A stretch of 64,000 nucleotides of DNA, taken from contig NC_068570.1 of the NCBI RefSeq assembly GCF_025698545.1, positions 51,169,924-51,233,923 on the forward strand, written 5' to 3'. Source of the stretch: Gossypium raimondii. Lineage: Eukaryota > Streptophyta > Magnoliopsida > Malvales > Malvaceae. This document shows positions 59,758 to 64,000 of this stretch, piece by piece. Numbering within the stretch: position 1 is the stretch's first letter; every line of letters begins with the position of its first letter. The notes below the pieces were generated by a model, which was given only the letters and a program-made list of their open reading frames with translations, did no database searches and was not told the DNA's origin. The position numbers and the translations under genes are program-made.

Positions 59758-61369
59758 TTAGGATGGCTTGTAATATTTTGTGGGTACAAAAGGCATTTTT
59801 GTGACAACTCCATCATAGGCCTTTCCTCTTACCAAAATCTTAGCTTTGGTGCCTGCCTTGTGTAATCCAGATTTCACATATCCCATTGCTATGTTCTTCT
59901 TCAGGCAGGGGCTAAATCCTCCGCTGGTGATTTCACCAATGTTGTTCCCTTTCTCGTCCTGAATCTCACTGTGAGATCTTGGAGGTGGGCCAGTGGAGGT
60001 GAAGCCGACTCTCCTGATCGACGGACCCTCTGCCAGTTGTTTCAGGATTACCTCAGCTCCTAAGAATCCACCTTCTGCTCTTCTCCTCTTCCCTATGGCC
60101 CATGTCAGTCCAGCTTCGACTGGTGAAATGTGTTGTTCCATGTCATTGCCATATAAACATAGGCCAGCTTCGAGTCGGAGACTGTCTCGAGCTCCAAGTC
60201 CTGTCAACCTTACCTTTCCTTCCGATTTCTCCAAGATTGCTTTGGCAAGATCCAGAGCATTTTCTGAAGGAACTGAGATTTCAAACCCATCCTCACCGGT
60301 GTACCTGAAAAATAGATAGATAAGAGACAACTTTATCAGTTATCCTCCATAGCATCCCAAGATATGATAACATTCAACCTGCCAACCAAACCAGTACTCT
60401 TGGAATATGAAGGAAACAAAATTGAAGATTACCCTGTCCGAGTGAGAAAACATGTTGCACCGTTGATATCCAATATTCGGAATTCCCCAAAATATAACTT
60501 ACTCAAATCATCCTTTGTCAGGTGTTGAAGAACAGGGGCAGCAAGAGGACCCTGTAATAGAAAAATATGTTTCAAAACTGTTCAAATGCTACAGGAAAGT
60601 CATTTCTGCACAAACCTGCAAATCTGTGCTAGTTACCAAATTATTCAAGAATAAATGGAGAACATTTGTGTGGACTACAACTCAAGAAAGTATGAAAAGT
60701 ATGCATGTTTGGCTCAACAATCACTGGCAAATTGCATGGAAGCAAAACAAATGAATCCGTAACTAGAATCAAATATGGAGACCTATAAATGGAAAGGGTG
60801 TAGTGATTAACCTGGAGAGCTAGAAGAGATCTCTCATCATGGATGTGCCATGAGACATCACCACCTTTGGCCTTGAATGCTTTCATATGCTCTTCAATGT
60901 GAGCCAGATCCTTATCCCTGCAACCTGCATTCACAACTAGGTATATGTGATCATCTTTCACTTTGGTAATCACGGAATCATCGATTGCCCCTCCTTTCTC
61001 ATTTGTAAAAACAGTTAGAGTTCCAGTTCCGGGGGCAAGGCCAGCTACATCAGCAATGACGAGCTTTTCAAGGAATGAAACAGAGTCCTTTCCCTTAAGG
61101 CTCAGCCCACACATATGGGATACATCAAACATGCCACCATTCACCCTGCAATTCACAGTAGAGTCCATGATCGAGTCCTTGTACTGAATGGGCATGCTCC
61201 ATCCCGCGAATGGGACCATCTTCCCACCATGAGCAACATGGAAATCATAAAGAACAGTTTTCTTCAGATCTGCCTCTGAAGCAAAGTACCGACGTGCTAC
61301 AGCCTTCTTGTCAGCCTCTGAAAGACGACGAATAATCGATTGCCCAAGTTGCCAAAGACTTCCCCTCAT
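59758..61369 (-). CDS. GDCST: aminomethyltransferase, mitochondrial (glycine decarboxylase T-protein)
   Basis: Three coding exons on the minus strand: 61369-60812, 60551-60433 and 60304-59758. They total 1224 nt or 407 residues, the normal plant length. In the glycine cleavage system it takes the aminomethyl group from the lipoyl arm of H-protein, releases ammonia and makes methylene-tetrahydrofolate, a central photorespiration step in the mitochondrial matrix. The presequence is rich in Arg and ends ARRYFAS near residue 31, a typical cleavage motif. GCV_T domain motifs are intact: [36 protein letters not shown] and GGAIDDSVI (active-site Asp at about 130), then [35 protein letters not shown] and the C-terminal barrel [20 protein letters not shown]. 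The ending, [12 protein letters not shown], is family-typical. No defects are seen. Confidence 0.97.
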
Positions 61370-62030
61370 CTTCTAAAGTTGAAATATCTGATGAAGAGTA
61401 AATTCTCAGAAACAAGACAATATTGTACTACTAAGAACAGCATTCACTTGCCACTACAAAGATTTTTAGGAGCATTCAAATTTAAAGGGGAGAAGTGATT
61501 TTTAACAGCATTGAGCCTATATGGGGTTAAACAACACATCCATTTATTGAAAATATTTATTGGCTTCTAAATCATAAGCATAATGCCATAATCTAACGAA
61601 TCCATTCAATCTTAATGTTACAATCCAACACCATATTCCCAAGCAAAGCATCAAAGGCATTTCCTGACAGATGATAACCCAATACGATCTAAAATCAGCA
61701 CTGAAGTATCCAATAGAGACATTTCACCAAATAATCCGACCATCCGACAATACAATGAAAACCACGACATTATACCACAGTTTTTGAGATGCAAATGATC
61801 AAAACTGAAAAGGGTATTTAGCAAATCAAGAAAAGAAACCAATGCTATCAAGTTATCGAGATCCCAATCCCGTTTATCACAGAATCACAAAGACAACGTC
61901 AAGCTACAAATGCAGTCACAGAAAAAGAATAAGAGAGAGAAAAGGCTTACACAGAACCCTTGTTTGCGTTCTTCAAAAAGAGAGCAAATCAGAGAGCACA
62001 AAAGAGCATTCTTCTGCCAACTCTGGGCCA
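61370..62030 (-). other. 5' leader and leader intron of the T-protein gene
   Basis: On the minus strand a leader exon of about 80 bases ends at TCTGT/GTAAGCC (donor at 61950). The acceptor CATCAG (61388) precedes the ATG by 18 bases, so an intron of about 560 bp lies in the 5' untranslated region. Based on splice motifs only. Confidence 0.5.
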
Positions 62031-62056
62031 AAAGATGAAAGTAAAAAAGGATAGCC

Positions 62057-62066
62057 TTTTATATAT
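62057..62066 (-). promoter_or_regulatory. TATA box of the T-protein gene
   Basis: ATATATAAAA on the minus strand, about 105 bases before the predicted leader donor, predicting a transcript start near 62030. Confidence 0.6.
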
Positions 62067-62989
62067 GCGCCAAAGAAATTAGATATAAAAATATTATTTT
62101 GGGTATTTAAAAAAAAAATGAGGAAAGTGGTTGGTAGCACAGGAGTGAGTGGAGGAGGGGGTTTCTCTGCCAAATCCAAAAAAAAAAAACCAAATCTTCA
62201 GCGAGTGGTGCTTAGAGGGCTTTAGAGCTATTTCATCACTTCCCAAATCCTCGTCTCCTTTCTCTGCATGTCTTACTCAACTTCATCTAACGGCTGTCAT
62301 GACAAGGAATCTAAGGCATGTTGCTGATTTTGTCCGAGGTTAAAATTGTCTGTCTCTGTTACAGTGCCAACAAGGTCTAATGTAACTGGTCTGTAATTGA
62401 ACTGAGTTTAGAAACGAATACATTGGATTAGTGTCTCAGATAGGGGGGACCCATGCAGTTGAGAGATCACTATAGTATGGAGACACTAATCTACCACAAA
62501 AAAGGAATGAAATGGGGAGTTGGTGAGATCTGTGTTGGCGGGGTCAACTATTAGCTGTTAACAAATGTTTTTAACCCAAGCCATTCTTGGTTGGTTGGTG
62601 GCTCTGATTTCTTTAAATCGAAAAATTCATGTGATTGTTTTACTAATCAACAGTTTCATTGAAATTGGTAAGTACTTTGTTTGTCCCTAAAGAAAATGTG
62701 TTCCTTTTTATAAAGAAGAGTTCACCTTCAACTATTTGGAAGAATGACTCCATTGCTTGTTTTCTCCATTTAACTAGAATGATATCAATAAAAAGCGAAG
62801 GAATGCTTTATTCTGGAGCAGATGATCGACCAGCATAGGCCTTTTAACAGATACAATGGGAAAATGTTATGGCACACCAAGAAAATGCAAATATAAGAGC
62901 CCTGGAAATCTCAGTTGCTATTTATTCTACACCCAAGAAAATGTGTGCCATATCCAGGCTATAAATAGACTGTTGTTTATATGGTTTCC
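62067..62989. other. intergenic region between the T-protein and E2 genes
   Basis: Upstream region of the T-protein gene followed by the 3' untranslated region of the E2 gene (both minus strand). Open frames here are short and unlike known families. Confidence 0.55.
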
Positions 62990-64000
62990 TTATACATCAA
63001 GCAGCAGTCTCCGTGGATCCTCCACGACATCTTTAATGCGACGCAAGAAGAATACTGCTTCCCTTCCATCAATCAGTCGATGGTCATATGTCAGTGCAAT
63101 GTACATCATTGGCCTTGGAACAACTTCTCCACTGACAACCATTGGACGGCTAACTATGGAGTGCATTCCCAGAATAGCCGACTTACAAAGAAAAAACAAA
63201 CAACTGTTAGTAAAAAGAGAACATGGAAGAAAGATATCGGATCTAGCATATTTATTGTGAATGCAAAGCCATGAATGTCTGGTAAAAAATGCATTAAACA
63301 TGGATAATCGGCTTATTTCCCAGAAAACAAAGCTTCACTTGTTATACATTACAAGTTCATCCGAATGAGACATGGGGGAGAGGAGGGGGAGGAGTAAATT
63401 GACTGTAAAGCATCTCACCTGAGGGGGATTAATAATTGGAGTACTTAAGAGGCTTCCATAAACTCCACCATTGGATATTGTGAATGAGCCCCCAGCCATC
63501 TCATCAATTGATAAAGACCCATCATTTGCCTTCTTAGCAAGGATGTTTATTCCTTTCTCGATTTCAGCAAAGTTCATTCTGTCAGCATTTCGGATTACTG
63601 GAACTACAAGGCCCTGGAAAAAAGTCAGCGAAAGCAACGCAATTTCAGATATAGATGGAGAACTGGAAACCAAAACACAGTTGAGGACTTTAGCACATTT
63701 ATGATGAAAAAGGTGGTGCAGTGTGCAGGCAGAGAATATGAAAAGCAATGATAAATAGAAATAAGAGTATTCCTTAACATATCTTAATTTGCTAGACTAG
63801 GAAAACAAAAGAAAAACTAAATGACAAAATTTAGAGATCATAAGGAGCATCCACTCCCGAGATCTCAATGATGATACAACAATTGACAAAATCTCAACTA
63901 TGCAACATCTTAAAGAATACCTCCACTCAGCAAAGTGGGAAGTTCAGATAAAGAGTGGCGAGCAAACAACCAATCGCATTTGCATTAGTACATACAGATG
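62990..64000 (-). CDS. dihydrolipoyllysine succinyltransferase (2-oxoglutarate dehydrogenase E2), C-terminal exons
   Basis: Two exons on the minus strand, 63613-63419 (65 residues) and 63181-62990 (63 residues plus TAA), encode the last 128 residues. The protein is the core acyltransferase of mitochondrial 2-oxoglutarate dehydrogenase, moving succinyl from lipoyl-lysine to CoA in the TCA cycle. The first exon reads [20 protein letters not shown] to [17 protein letters not shown]. The last reads [16 protein letters not shown] to [18 protein letters not shown] and holds the catalytic DHRLIDGR (HxxxDG). The wording [16 protein letters not shown] and GGVYGS fits the succinyl rather than the pyruvate enzyme. 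63614-64000 looks like intron; the lipoyl and E1/E3-binding domains lie beyond the right edge. Confidence 0.95.

Noticed and set aside
62149-62343. 64-residue plus-strand frame upstream of the T-protein gene
   Set aside because: Low-complexity Lys/Ser content and no family resemblance; likely non-coding.

Overview
The window is nuclear DNA of a flowering plant. The genes have several short introns with GT/AG junctions, the intergenic DNA is very AT-rich, and nested LTR retrotransposons, a LINE and MITEs fill most of the space. Gene content and repeat style suggest a eudicot, most likely a Malvaceae genome such as cotton (Gossypium); this species guess is inference only. Host genes occupy two islands and the middle is a graveyard of mobile elements. 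Layout: 1-5790 is a decayed minus-strand Ty1/copia element running off the left edge. 5791-8950 is gene-free. 9188-12764 (+) is an eight-exon SKU5-similar (SKS) secreted multicopper-oxidase-like protein of 542 residues whose copper ligands are lost. 14358-15780 (+) is a six-exon GARP/G2-like Myb-type transcription factor of 291 residues ending in an EAR repression motif. 16221-17140 holds a probable solo LTR and an inverted-repeat element. 17492-23372 (-) is an almost full-length but dead L1-type LINE, bounded by a 12-bp candidate target duplication, with a 153-bp in-frame duplication in its zinc-finger region. 23603-24150 is a MITE with long inverted repeats. 24740-25623 and 30905-31060 are two parts of one Mutator-like transposase remnant, split by two solo LTRs of different families placed back to back (25624-27758 and 27764-30904); all three junctions carry the same 5-bp target CAATA. 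31500-33596 is another solo LTR of the first family, in inverted orientation. 33720-51080 is a 17.4-kb Ty3/gypsy element of the Tat/Ogre type with both LTRs, a perfect 5-bp target duplication, a tRNA-Arg-like primer site, an extra ORF ahead of gag and a 1-kb tandem array just before its 3' LTR; its coding parts are broken. 51086-54990 is AT-rich with no gene. The second gene island is 55107-64000: a secreted glycine-rich protein (+, 55107-56309); a conserved plant protein of unknown function, probably plastid-targeted (-, 56744-58645); the mitochondrial aminomethyltransferase, the T-protein of glycine decarboxylase (-, 59758-61369); and the last two exons of dihydrolipoyl succinyltransferase, the E2 of mitochondrial 2-oxoglutarate dehydrogenase (-, 62990-63613, running off the right edge). 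The T-protein works on the aminomethyl-lipoyl arm of H-protein in the photorespiratory glycine cleavage system, and E2 is the lipoyl-bearing core of a TCA-cycle complex, so the last two genes are neighbours that both belong to lipoate-dependent mitochondrial chemistry; no co-regulation can be seen from sequence. Exon borders for the four complete host genes were placed by GT/AG sites plus protein continuity, and each spliced coding length is a multiple of three.
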